DNA of 64,000 bases from Achatina immaculata (taxonomy: Eukaryota > Mollusca > Gastropoda > Stylommatophora > Achatinidae): NCBI GenBank assembly GCA_009760885.1, contig CM019713.1, positions 80,351,086 through 80,415,085 on the forward strand, read 5' to 3'. Both the position numbers and the translations under genes were made by a program. This document shows, piece by piece, positions 12,371-24,224 of the stretch; the first letter of the stretch is position 1, and each line of letters opens with the position of its first letter. The notes under the pieces were generated by a model, which was given only the letters and a program-made list of their open reading frames with translations, was not told the origin of the DNA and searched no databases.

Positions 12371-13776
12371 AGGCCTGATAATATAACAATAAAAGAAATA
12401 GAGGCACTAGAGGAGACAGGAATAAAAATAATAACCAAGTTACTGAATGACATTTACAACCTTGGTTATATTCCCAGTGACCTGATTAAATCCACTTTTA
12501 TAGCACTACCAAAGAAACCAGGTGCAAATAAATGTGACGACCAGCGGACTATCAGACTCATGTCACATAACGAAGTTACTTCTGAGAATAATTATGAGAA
12601 GAACAAGGAAAAAGATAAAAATGGAAAGAGCAGATGAACAGTTTGGATTTGGTGAAGGAAAGGGAACACACAATGCCATTTATGCTTTACGAACACTAAC
12701 AGAAAGAGCTTTAGAAGTACAGAAAGATCTCAACTTATGCTTCATTCATTACACCAAGGCATTTGACAAGGTGAAACACAATGAAATTATTAAAATGCAT
12801 GAAGACATCAATATAGACGGCAAAGACCTGAGGATTGTAAAACATCTATACTGGCAACAAGAATCAGCAGTTCGAGTTGAAAATAGAATTGGAAAATATC
12901 ACCCTATAAAACAAGGGGTGCGACAAGGATGTGTACTATCTCCAGACCTTTTTTCTCTGTACAGCGAGAATATTCTAAGAACAATCATCACAGAACCAGG
13001 CATAAAAATTGTAGGGTACAATATTAACAACCTTCGGTATGCTTACGACACAGTACTGATAGCTGAGAACCAACAAGACCTGCAAAATCTCTTGAATAAA
13101 GTCGCTAAAGAAAGTGAACAGAAAGGCCTTACTTTGAACATCAAAAAGACAGAGACTATGGTTATATCTAAGAAACAGAATCCACCAGCATGCAGTATTA
13201 AATTAAACGGAACTATTCTAAAGCAGGTGCAGAAATTCAAATACCTTGGAACAGTAATAACTTCAGATGGGAAATCCAGAACAGAAATTAGGATCAGAAT
13301 AGGCCAAGCAAAGACTGCATTTCAGAGAATGAGAAACATATTAACCAACACATCCTTATCAATGAATGTTAGAAAACGAGTCCTAAAATGTTATATAGAA
13401 GTGAATCATGGACAATAGGCAAGTCTGGACAAAAATCATTGGAAGCAGCAGAAATGTGGTTTATTAGAAGAATGTTGAGAATCCCCTGGACAGCAAAAAT
13501 AACTAATGAAGAATGTACGAGAAGAGCTGGAGAGACAAAAAAACCTTGTCAAAAAGATAAGAGGACATGCAATGAGAAGAGGGGGCATTGAAAATATTGT
13601 AACAAGAGGAAAAATAGGAGGGAGAAGATCAAGAGGAAGACCAAGAGAAATGATACTGGACAGTCTGACGGGATGGTGTGAGAGGAGATCACCTACTGAA
13701 CTGATAGCCTGAATGAAGGATCGGGTACTCTGGAGAAGCATAATAGACAATGCCATTCGGCACGGCACCTGATGAT
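12371..13776 (+). pseudogene. LINE family C, 5'-truncated copy inside the 44 bp satellite
   Basis: RTE-like reverse transcriptase starting in the region before RT motif 1 (DNITIKEIEALEE) and running to the C-terminal GRRSRGRPREMI block and a (GAT)n tail of two units. The longest frame is 12522-13418. A frame break lies near 12565, where CTCATGTCACATAACGAAG needs two extra bases to stay in phase. The catalytic box reads YAYD (13039-13050, LRYAYDTVLIAE) where the family C copy at 40 kb has YADD, so one metal-binding aspartate is lost. A second frame break near 13400 splits off the C-terminus. Inactive. Confidence 0.9.
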
Positions 13777-14144
13777 ACCTAAGTTAAGCACAATAACTAG
13801 AGTATAGGTATACAACTCATACCTAAGTTAAACAGAATAATTAGAGTGTAGGTATACAACTCATACCTAAGTTAAGCAGAATAATTAGAGTATAGGTATA
13901 CAACTCATACCTAAGTTAAGCAGAATAATTAGAGTGTAGGTATACAACTCATACCTAAGTTAAGCAGAATAATTAGAGTGTAGGTATACAACTCATACCT
14001 AAGATAAAAACAATAATTAGTGTATATGAATACAACTCATACCTAAGTTAAACACACCAAGTATAATATAGGTATACAACTCATACCTAAGTTAAACACA
14101 ATAATTAGAGTATAGGTGTACAACTCATACTTAAGTTAAACAGA
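13777..14144. repeat. 44 bp satellite, block 2
   Basis: Same unit as block 1 with more CAGAATAATTAGAGTG variants. It separates the two LINE C segments. Confidence 0.95.
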
Positions 14145-15326
14145 ATAATTATGAGAAGAACAAGGAAAAAGATAAAAATGGAAAGAGCAGATGAACAGTT
14201 TGGATTTGGTGAAGGAAAGGGAACACACAATGCCATTTATGCTTTACGAACACTAACAGAAAGAGCTTTAGAAGTACAGAAAGATCTCAACTTATGCTTC
14301 ATTCATTACACCAAGGCATTTGACAAGGTGAAACACAATGAAATTATTAAAATGCATGAAGACATCAATATAGACGGCAAAGACCTGAGGATTGTAAAAC
14401 ATCTATACTGGCAACAAGAATCAGCAGTTCGAGTTGAAAATAGAATTGGAAAATATCACCCTATAAAACAAGGGGTGCGACAAGGATGTGTACTATCTCC
14501 AGACCTTTTTTCTCTGTACAGCGAGAATATTCTAAGAACAATCATCACAGAACCAGGCATAAAAATTGTAGGGTACATATTAACAACCTTCGGTATGCTT
14601 ACGACACAGTACTGATAGCTGAGAACCAACAAGACCTGCAAAATCTCTTGGATAAAGTCGCTAAAGAAAGTGAACAGAAAGGCCTTACTTTGAACATCAA
14701 AAAGACAGAGACTATGGTATCTAATAGAAACAGAATCTACCAACATGCAGTATTAAATTAAACGGAACTATTCTAAAGCAGGTGCAGAATTTCAAATACC
14801 TTGAAGCAGTAATAACTTCAGATGGGAAATCCAGAACAGACATTAGGAACAGAATAGGCAAGCAAAGACTGCATTTCAGAGAATGAGAAACATATTAACC
14901 AACACATCCTTATCAATGAATGTTAGAAAACGAGTCCTAAAATGTTATATAGAGTGAATCATGGACAATAGGCAAGTCTGCACAAAAATCATTGGAAGCA
15001 GTAGAAATGTGGTTTATTAGAAGAATGTTGCGAATCCCCTGGACAGCAAAAATAACTAATGAAGAATGTACGAGAAGAGCTGGAGAGACAAAAAAACCTT
15101 GTCAAAAAGATAAGAGGACACGCAATGAGAAGGGGCACTGAAAATATTATAACAAGAGGAAAAATAGGAGGGAGAAGATCAAGAGGAAGACCAAGAGAAA
15201 TGATACTGGACGGTCTGACGGGATGGTGTGAGAGGAGATCACCTACTGAACTGATAGCCTGAATGAAGGATCGGGTACTCTGGAGAAGCATAATAGACAA
15301 TGCCATTCGGCACGGCACCTGATGAT
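14145..15326 (+). pseudogene. Duplicate of the LINE family C segment
   Basis: Repeats 12596-13776 almost exactly, including the YAYD catalytic change, and adds small deletions that break the frame near 14571, 14730 and 14950. It begins in the middle of the LINE at AGAATAATTATGAGAAG. It arose by duplication of the first copy rather than by a new insertion. The following satellite block is repeated as well. Confidence 0.9.
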
Positions 15327-16435
15327 ACCTAAGTTAAGCACAATAACTAGAGTATAGGTATACAACTGATACCTAAGTTAAACAGAATAATTAGAGTGTA
15401 GGTATACAACTCATACCTATGTTAAACACAATAATTAGAGTGTAGGTATACAACTCATACTAAGTTAAGCAGAATAATTAGAGTATAGGTATACAACTCA
15501 TACCTAAGTTAAGCAGAATAATTAGAGGTGGTATACAATCATACCTAAGATAAAAACAATAATTAGTGTATATGAATACAACTCATACCTAAGTTAAACA
15601 CACCAAGTATAATATAGGTATACAACTCATACCTAAGTTAAACACAATAATTAGAGTATAGGTGTACAACTCATACTTAAGTTAAACACAATAATTAGAG
15701 TCTAGGTATAGAACTCATACCTAAATTAAACACAATAATTAGAGTATAGGTATACAACTCATACCTAAGTTAAACACAATAATTAGAGTATAGGTATACA
15801 ACTCATACCTAAGTAAAGCAGAATATTTAGAGTGTAGGTATACAACTCATACCTAAGTTAAGCAGAATAATTAGAGTGTAGGTATACAACTCATACCTAA
15901 GTTAAGCAGAATAATTAGAGTGTAGGTATACAACTCATACCTAAGATAAAAACAATAATTAGTGTATATAAATACAACTCATACCTAAGTTAAACACACC
16001 AAGTATAATATAGGTATACAACTCATACCTAAGTTAAACACAATAATTAGAGTATAGGTGTACAACTCATACTTAAGTTAAACACAATAATTAGAGTCTA
16101 GGTATACAACTCATACCTAAATTAAACACGATAATTAGAGTATAGGTATACAACTCATACATAAGTTAAACACAATAATTAGAGTATAGGTATACAACTC
16201 ATACCTAAGTTAAACACAATAATTAGAGTATAGGTATACAACTCATACCTAAGTTAAGCACAATAATTAGAGTATAGGTATACAACTCATACCTAAGTTA
16301 GGCACAATAATTAGAGTATAGGTATACAACTCATACCTAAGTTAAACACAATAATTAGAGTATAGGTATACAACTCATACCTAAATTAAACACAATAATT
16401 AGAGTATAGGTATACAACTCATACCTAAGTTAATT
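15327..16435. repeat. 44 bp satellite, block 3
   Basis: About 25 units. A longer pattern that includes CACACCAAGTATAATATAGG and AAAAACAATAATTAGTGTAT variants recurs at 14050, 15590 and 15990, so the array has higher-order repeats. Confidence 0.95.
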
Positions 16436-16479
16436 CTAATATCTTCTGCCGCTAATTTCCTCTCGCCACCCTCCTCTCG

Positions 16480-17345
16480 TCCCAGATCGTCCCAACACCC
16501 TCAACGGGCAGCATCACCCACTCCGAGAACCACTGACAAGGACAATCTCACTCTGGCCTTGGATGAAACCACCAGCAGAATCCATGACATGATAATGAAG
16601 GATCCACGACTAACTGAGCGGTACATTGCTACGAGTTGGGTATCTCCCAGGAACGTTTCAATGCCATTATTCACAATGATCTTCAAAAACAAAGGTCTCT
16701 GCTCCATGGGTCTGGAAACTTCTTGGAGCTGATCACAAACGACAGCGTCTCTACATGTCAAAAGAATGATCTTGGCCATTTTTCTGCAGATCCTGAAAAG
16801 TTTCTTCAGCAATTTGTGACTATGGATGAGACTTGGGTTCATCATTTTCAATCAGAAACCAAAGACCAGTCAAATCAGTGGAAACATCATGGATCCCCAC
16901 CTCCAAAGAAAGCTAGGGTGGTTCTGTCTACAGGCAAAGTGATGGCTTCCATCTTTTGGGACTCAGAAGGTGTGCTATTGGTAGACTATCTTCAAAAGGG
17001 CAGAGCGGTCACCAGGGCCTATCATGCTAAAATTGTCGAGAAGAGTCATCAAGACAATGGTCCAGTTCACAGTTCGGCGGTGGCAATGGCTGCCATTCAT
17101 GAATGCGGATTCCAGCCTCTTGAATATCCTCCTTATTCCCGAGATTTGGCCCTTCGGACTATTACCTGTTTACCAAACTGAAAAAGGAGCTCAGTGGTTG
17201 CAAATTTGCTTCAGATGATGACGTCATTCATGCTGTAGACCACTTTATACAGGCACAAGATGCTAACTTTTACAAAAAATGGATCCATAATGGTCCAGGA
17301 TTGCTGGACTAAGTGCATAAACTTGCAAGGGGACTATGTTGAGAA
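16480..17345 (+). pseudogene. Broken mariner (Tc1/mariner) transposase
   Basis: The plus strand encodes a mariner transposase. The N-terminal helix-turn-helix part (RLTERYIATS, then LGISQERFNAII with a frame change near 16640) is followed by the catalytic core in 16636-17181: TMDETWVHHF holds the first Asp, and VVLSTGKVMASIFWD, HQDNGPVHSS (second Asp) and PPYSRDL come next. One base is missing near 17145-17155. In the shifted frame the sequence goes on as PSDYYLF (third catalytic Asp) and SGCKFASDDDVIHAVDHFIQ to the stop near 17312. Family proteins are about 345 residues. Dead because of two or more frameshifts. Inverted-repeat ends were not identified. It sits at the end of the 44 bp satellite. 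Confidence 0.9.
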
Positions 17346-18440
17346 ATAACCCCAAAAACGTTGCCCACAAATAATCTGTTGTACCTTATCCTGAGAACTT
17401 ATTACTCACCCCTCGTATTTGCATTTTTGCCTTCCTACCAGAGTCATAATCAGTCATATCTGTCTCAGTGTTGTCCGCTAAATTCCAGATGCAAACTCTT
17501 AGCAGTCATCACAACCATAGCTCCAATAGCAGAGACCTCCATGGGGTACTTAGGCCCTGAAATGTGATATGTCGTATATATGGGAGTACATTTGCATAAA
17601 AAATAATATATCTATATTATCCGTCTTATTTCCAAATGTAATGGCTGAAATTATGACCAAAGCATTACTACATCTAATACTCCAATTAATACTAATTAAG
17701 CTGAAAGAGAAGCATTCAAAATCTAAATAATATGCAGCAACCATCTCAGTGCAGATCAAATTCCCAGCCCATCACGGGTATGTAACACTGGGACTTCAAG
17801 TTATACGCTTGATCTCAAACACTCCAGCCATATAACATCATCATCCATGGGGAAAATAATGTATGTTTGCTAAAAGGACAAATAAAAAACAATGCAATGC
17901 ACGCCATAAAACAAAATATGATCTAACACTGAGTATTACCAGTCCTCACTCCAGCAAACCCATACCACTAAAGACAGGCCGTGGGTCTGGATATCTTGTT
18001 ACCACCAGGTCTACAACCAATAATCAATTTATGGAAACAATCAAATACTAGATTTTCTAATCAACACATAAATAGTAATGCTCATTAAACCAAAAATATT
18101 CAATATATTGTTCAAGTCAGTCACTGAAATGAGGACATCTCTTCCTAAGTAATTGTTCCAATATTTGGTAACAGTGTCAGGGCACTGAAAGAATAATCTG
18201 TCCTGTAGATAGTCCCACTCAAGTCAGACGAGAAACAGACTTCGAAAGTTGCGGGGAGGGGGGGAGGGTATGATAATTTGCCATGGTAAAAAAACAAACC
18301 AACTAAAAGTACGTCGACCTCAGCTGCACAGCCGTCAGTCAAGAAGGTATAAGGCTGAAACAGTAGCCTTCAGCAACAGTCCAAGGCACAACCGGTTCCA
18401 GCCAGGCAGTGCAGGAAACGAACAGGACAGCAACAGAAAG
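17346..18440. other. No recognisable feature
   Basis: About 1.1 kb of AT-rich unique-looking sequence. Short open frames show no domain. The first bases may hold the mariner right end. Confidence 0.35.
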
Positions 18441-18469
18441 TAGACATTCACTTGCAGGGGAGAGCCAGG

Positions 18470-18810
18470 CTATTGGGCCCCCTCCATCTCTGTGAACATC
18501 AGGGCAGGAACAGGATTCTGCAGTCCGGCAAGCATCGATCAGAAGAGCCAGGGATGGCCCCCTCCATATCTGTGAACATCAGGGAAGGATCAGAATTCTG
18601 CAGTCCGGCAAGCATCGATCAGAAGAGCCAGGGATGGCCCCCTCCATATCTGTGAACATCAGGGCAGGATCAGGATTCTGCAGTCCGGCAAGCATCGATC
18701 AGAAGAGCCAGGGATGGCCCCCTCCATCTCTGTAAGCATCAGGGCAGGATCAGGATACTGTAGTCCGGCAAGTATCGATCAGGAGAGCCAGGGATGCCCC
18801 CCTCCAGGAA
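18470..18810. repeat. 91 bp tandem repeat, about 4 copies
   Basis: Each unit holds ATTCTGCAGTCCGGCAAGCA, TCGATCAGAAGAGCCAGGGA and TGGCCCCCTCCAT. Only about 1.5 units remain in the second duplication copy (20646-20800). Confidence 0.9.
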
Positions 18811-19134
18811 CAGCAAACCAGAGATCCTAGGAATGGCCCTCTCCAGAAAGAGCGGGAGTGCCAGGTTGGTCCCCTTCAGGAACAGGAAACTGGAAAGCCT
18901 TGGTTTGGCCTCCTTCTCGTAGCACAGATAGACTCAGGATACAAGCAGATGACATCACTGCAACGTACGACTATACGACAAGCACATGTGCCACAATTCC
19001 GTTGGATATAATCCACTAAACAAAATATCTGTAAACAAGTGGCCAGACTTGCGCCACCGCTCCAAACTTGGGATAGTGCCAGTCACACGGCACCAAATAA
19101 AGCAGTGTTCTTACTTATTTGCATTTTTGCGTGA

Positions 19135-19350
19135 TGTATTTGCATGATGTTCACAAGTGAACGGGGCTCCACTGAGACAGGCTGCAATTTATTGCATGAT
19201 GTTCACATGTGAACGGGGCTCTACTGAGGCAGGCTGCAACTTATTGCATGATGTTCACATGTGAACGGGGCTCCACTGAGGCAGGCTGCAACTTATTGCA
19301 TGATGTTCACATGTGAACGGGGCTCCACTGAGGCAGGTTGCAACTTATCA
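19135..19350. repeat. 52 bp tandem repeat, 4 copies
   Basis: TGCATGATGTTCACATGTGA and ACGGGGCTCCACTGAGGCAG recur at 19141, 19193 and 19245 and once more. The second duplication copy has one unit (21140-21195). TTCACATGTGAA is a 12 bp palindrome in each unit. Confidence 0.9.
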
Positions 19351-20204
19351 AGTTATATAGACCGTAATGACGGTGATGTTACTTCTGTTGGTGTCTGCAT
19401 ATTAAACACCAATATATGAACTTTCCCCAGGCTCGGTCACTCTCTCATTGGTAAAATAGCAGCACAGAACAGCATTATAAAGTTATGCTGATTTTAATGG
19501 TACACTGGATGACGATGTGATGATGTGACAGTGGCAGGAACAATTCCAAGAACACATGTCAGGACGTAACTTCAAGGCAACAACACAGAACAAGTTCCGG
19601 GCGTCTACTAATGTCCTAAGACTTCAACGCCACGGGATTCTGCTGCTACATTCTATTCTAGTGATCTATTGCTAGCTACACATTTCACAGACTGACTAAA
19701 CTACTACTTCCTAACCAAAATAGAACTTCAACTTTTTCTAGATCCTAAGTCTTAACCGTTATTTTCCTATCCTATGTTGTCGTCTGCTAGCCCTTGTCGT
19801 CTGTTCAAATGCCGCACGGTGCTTTTTTCTAGCCGAGCGACAACCAGAGCATCGGGTTTTCCAGATCACTCTATACTTATTCTAATATACTGCTACACTG
19901 ACTGCTTGTACATATATGACCGTTACTTTTTCTTCTAGTCTCTGTTCTCTCTGGTAGCAAATTTCAGTCTACTCCTTCCTGTAGATTTATCATGATGTAA
20001 GGGGAGGAATTAGATTGGGTGCTTTGTTTCAAAACCTGAAAACAGAAGTTAAGTGGATTGATGTTTATATAGGTATGGGGGGGGGGGGCGGATTGGGATT
20101 ATGGTTAATTTTTGTTTTGTGACCTACACGTATTTTATCAGGGGACGCAAATTCTCCTGTAAGACCATCTCACCTGGAGGTGCAGTCTCCCATTTTATTT
20201 AGTA

Positions 20205-20492
20205 AAACGTAAAAGGTAAATTTGCCGTTTCTATGCTATAAAAACATACTGGGGAATACGGTCGGTGTTAGGACCGTATCTTCCACAACTTTCGCCACAT
20301 GAAAGTCTGATGTAGTCAGTATCACGCCTGGCCGCTTTACCTTCCCAGATTTCTCTGGTACCCATTTTTAGATGCTGGGTCTATCCCGGAGCCTTTTTGC
20401 TGTGTACCAGAAAAAGATCCCACTGCTGGGACTGAACCCGGTACTACCGGATTAGTAACCCGAGATCCTAACCACTCATCTAACCAGGCCAT
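20205..20492 (-). mobile_element. tRNA-derived SINE with 13 bp target duplication, copy in duplication 1
   Basis: The element is flanked by the perfect 13 bp direct repeat ATTTTATTTAGTA at 20192-20204 and 20493-20505. On the minus strand it begins GGCCTGGTTAGATGAGTGG, an A-box-like sequence, and has GGGTTCAGTCCC (20428-20439), one mismatch from a B box. The spacing fits a tRNA head of about 70 nt. The body of about 210 nt ends near the left duplication in TTTTACGTTT. I cannot name the SINE family. Confidence 0.75.
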
Positions 20493-20645
20493 ATTTTATT
20501 TAGTACCGCCCGACAAAGGATTCTCGGAATTTTCTCACTTTATTTGCTCAGGTTCTAAACTCAGCTTTCATCAGTCTGACCACCTGGAACTTTAACCTCA
20601 GTCTTCATCAGTCTGGCCACCTGGGACTTTAACCTCAGTCTTCAT

Positions 20646-22440
20646 CAGGGCAGAATCAGGATTCTGCAGTCCGGCAAGTATCGATCAGAAGAGCCAGGGA
20701 TGGCCCTCTCCATCTCTGTGAGCATCAGGGCAGGATCAGGATTCTGCAGTCCGGCAAGCATCGATCAGAAGAGCTAGGGATGGCTCCCTCCAGGAACAGC
20801 AAGCCAGAGAGCCTAGGAATGGCCCTCTCCAGAAAGAGCGGGAGACCCAGGGATGGCCTCTCCAGGAACAGCGGGAGTGCCAGGTTGGTCCCCTTCAGGA
20901 ACAGGAAACTGGAAAGCCTTGGTTTGGCCTCCTTCTCGTAGCACAGATAGACTCAGGATACAAGTAGATGACTATACGACAAGCACATGTGCCACAATTC
21001 CGTTGGATATAATCCACTAAACAAAATATCTCTAAACAGGTGGCCAGACTTGCGCCACAGCTCCAACTGTGGGACAGTGCCAGTCACAAGGCACCAAATA
21101 AAACAGTGTTCTTACTTATTTGCATTTTTGCGTGATGTATTTGCATGATGTTCACATGTGAACGGGGCTCCACTGATGCAGGTTGCAACTTATCAAGTTA
21201 TATAGACCGTAATGACGGTGATGTTACTTCTGTTGGTGTCTGCATATTAAACACCAATATATGAACTTTCCCCAGGCTCGGTCACTCTCTCATTGGTAAA
21301 ATAGCAGCACAGAACAGCATTATAAAGTTATGCTGATTTTAATGGTACACTGGATGACGATGTGATGATGTGACAGTGGCAGGAACAATTCCAAGAACAC
21401 ATGTCAGGACGTAACTTCAAGGCAACAACACAGAACAAGTCCGGGCGTCTACTAATGTCCTAAGACTTCAACGCCACGGGATTCTGCTGCTACATTCTAT
21501 TCTAGTGATCTATTGCTAGCTACACATTTCACAGACTGACTAAACTACTACTTCCTAACCAAAATAGAACTTCAACTTTTTCTAGATCCTAAGTCTTAAC
21601 CGTTATTTTCCTATCCTATGTTGTCGTCCGCTAGCCCTTGTCGTCTGTTCAAATGCCGCACGGTGCTTTTTCTAGCCGAGCGACAACCAGAGCATCGGGT
21701 TTCCGATCACTCTATACGTATTCTAATATACTGCTACACTGACTGCTTGTACAATATGACCTTTACTTTTTTTCTAGTCTTTGTTCTCTCTGATAGCAAA
21801 TTTCAGTCTACTCCTTCCTGTAGATTTATCATGATGTAAGGGGAGGAATTAGATTGGGTGCTTTGTTTCAAAACCTGAAAACAGAAGTTAAGTGGATTGA
21901 TGTTTATATAGGTATGGGGAGGGGGGAATTGGGATTATGGTTAATTTTTGTTTTGAGACCTACACGTGTTTATCAGGGGACGCTAATTCTCCTGTAAGAC
22001 CATCTCACCTGGAGGTGCAGTCTCCCATTTTATTTAGTAAAAGGTAAATTTGCCGTTTCCATGCCATAAAAAATACTGGGGAATACGGTCGGTTATGCCC
22101 GTATCTTGCACAACTTTCGCCACGTGAAAGTCTGATGTGGTCAGTATCACGCCTGGCCGCTTTACTTCCCAGATTTCTCTGGTACCCATTTTTAGATGCT
22201 GGGTCTATCCCGGAGCCATTTGTGGTGGACCAGAAAAAAATCCCACTGCTGGGACTGAACCGTACTACCGGATTAGTAACCCGAGATCCTAACCACCATC
22301 TAACCAGGCCATATTTTATTTAGTACCGCCCGACAAGGATTCTCGGAATTTTCTCACTTAACAAATATTTGCTCAGGTTCTAAACTCAGCTTTCATCAGT
22401 CTGACCACCTGGAACTTTAACCTCAGTCTTCATCAGTCTG
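20646..22440. repeat. Tandem segmental duplication, copy 2
   Basis: The junction is near 20640-20652, where copy 1's CTTCATCAGTCTGG is replaced by CTTCATCAGGGCAG; the shared CATCAG lies at the break. Copy 2 differs by many one-base gaps, often in homopolymers, either real decay or uneven assembly polishing. Confidence 0.9.
22040..22312 (-). mobile_element. tRNA-derived SINE, copy in duplication 2
   Basis: Same SINE as 20205-20492 with the same flanking ATTTTATTTAGTA repeats at 22027-22039 and 22313-22325. It was therefore already in place before the duplication. The B-box region has lost bases (GGGACTGAACCG on the + strand). Confidence 0.75.
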
Positions 22441-22840
22441 GCCACCTGGGACTTTAACCTCAGCCTTTATCATCCTGGCCACCAGGGACTTTAACTCAGC
22501 CTTCATCAGCCCGGTCATCTAGAACTTTAACATCAGTCTTCATCAGCCTGGCCATCTAGAACTTTAACCTAAGCCTTCACAGCATGGCCACCTGGGACTT
22601 TAACTCAGCCTTCATCAGCCTGGCCATCTAGGACTTTAACCTCAGCCTTCATCAGCCTGGCCATCTAGGACTTTAACCTCATCATCCTGGCCATCTAGGA
22701 CTTTAACCTCAGCCTGGCCATCTAGGATTTCAACCTCAGCTTTCATCAGCCTGGCCATCTAGGACTTTAACCTCAGCCTTCATCAGCCTGGCCATCTAGG
22801 ACTTTAACCGCAGCTTCATCATCCCTGGCTACACATGGGA
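22441..22840. repeat. About 37 bp tandem repeat, about 11 copies
   Basis: Units of CATCAGCCTGGCCATCTAGG and ACTTTAACCTCAGCCTT. Two units also end each copy of the segmental duplication, so the array adjoins it. Confidence 0.9.
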
Positions 22841-22964
22841 CTTTATCACTTCTGCACGTGAATTATAGTTTCATTTAATACAAAACCAACAATACCAATA
22901 TAATAGCTTGTCTGAACTAAATAGATAGATCCAAGAATCAAAGAAACTGTCTATTACACAAGCT

Positions 22965-23255
22965 ACACTAACAACACTGGTCAACATAGACACTAACAAC
23001 CCTATCAACATAGACCTACACAACACTGTTCAACAAGACACTAACCAACACTAGTCAACATAGACACTAACAACACTAGTCACATAGACACTAACAACAC
23101 TGGTCAACATAGACACTAACAAAACTGGTCAACATAGACACTAACACACTGGTCAGCATAGACTCTTTAACACACTGGTCAACATAAACACTAACACACT
23201 GGTCAACATAGACACTATAACATTGGTCAACATAGACACTAACAACTTGACACTA
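22965..23255. repeat. About 24-25 bp tandem repeat, about 11 copies
   Basis: GGTCAACATAGACACTAACA repeats with small gaps. Confidence 0.9.
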
Positions 23256-23870
23256 ATCGCCACACACCAATACATACAACAAATAGCTACAATTAGTAAA
23301 AGGAACACTCAGATAATCAACTCGAAACTGGAAACTACCTATAGGTCCCCCTTTCTAAAACCCAATTAATTACTCATATTTTACCAAGATCCTGCCATCT
23401 AACTAATTAATAAAATACACGATCCCATGTTGCTCGATCAACCGTCATAGATATAGTCTATGGTGTTTACGCAACATCCATAGAAATATTCTATGTTATG
23501 TTATGCTATGTTGTGTATTATGTTGCTTTCGCAACCTTCTCACTTAGTTGCAACATTATTCATACCTAACAAGTCTCCGTGACCAAACCACAGTGCCTTG
23601 GTGTAACACACAATATTAGAATGCATCAGCACGGATGAAACTTGTATAAATCAAATCACATATGGGTTACAAAATTAATCCTCACAAAATATTAGTCACG
23701 AAACATCTAGGACAAATGATAACTTGCATTACTGAAGGTGTTGTGGAATAACAAAGCAATATCACAACACATATCTCTACCAAAAAAAAGTCCATGACAG
23801 CACAATCACAATTTCCCAGCCATACCTCACGAAAACCGAACGAAGACTGACTCATTTTCTCTCTCGCTGC
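23256..23870. other. No recognisable feature
   Basis: Unique-looking AT-rich sequence with a short CTATGTTATG run near 23490-23520. No domain found. Confidence 0.35.
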
Positions 23871-23891
23871 ACGGATCTTCCATACTGGATA

Positions 23892-24092
23892 GTCACGTGA
23901 CCATTGACGAAATGCTGACCCTGACCCCGTCGGCCGGCCAGAACCGCAAAAATGTCAAACTGTCAAGCTGAACGTCCTCACAATGACACGATAAATGGAA
24001 ATATAACTAGGTTTAAGTAATTAAATAATGATCAAATATTACAAACATACTTTACATTATTGTATTCTTTCGGATGACGTTCAAGATGGCGG
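23892..24092. promoter_or_regulatory. Cluster of promoter-like motifs
   Basis: GTCACGTGAC at 23892-23901 is a perfect 10 bp palindrome of the E-box type bound by USF/TFE factors in animals. CAAGATGGCGG at 24082-24092 is a close match to the YY1 site often found at animal promoters, with TGACGTTC just before it. The stretch is also less AT-rich than its surroundings. No gene start is visible on either side, so this is only a motif-level suggestion. Confidence 0.25.
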
Positions 24093-24224
24093 GCGCTTGC
24101 TAGCGTGCAAAACTCAGCAGGATTTCACATAATCTGAACAAGGAGTTTAAAGCTAACAAAGTTATCCTGAGACCCTCTAGATGGATAAAGAAAGGAATTG
24201 TTATGGGAACTCACAACACAAACA

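Larger units (their letters stand above)
18449..20645. repeat. Tandem segmental duplication, copy 1
   Basis: This block and 20646-22440 share the same order: 91 bp repeats, a GGTTGGTCCCCTTCAGGAAC segment, 52 bp repeats, about 850 bp of unique sequence, a SINE, and CATCAGTCTGGCCACCTGG repeats. The offset is about 1845 bp at 19349/21194 and about 1825 bp at 20566/22391. Copy 1 has more units of the internal 91 and 52 bp repeats. Confidence 0.9.

Noticed and set aside
20428..20492. Possible functional tRNA gene on the minus strand
   Set aside because: A- and B-box-like sequence is present, but the B box has a mismatch, the sequence is part of a 288 bp element with target duplications, and no clean cloverleaf was evident. 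SINE head preferred.
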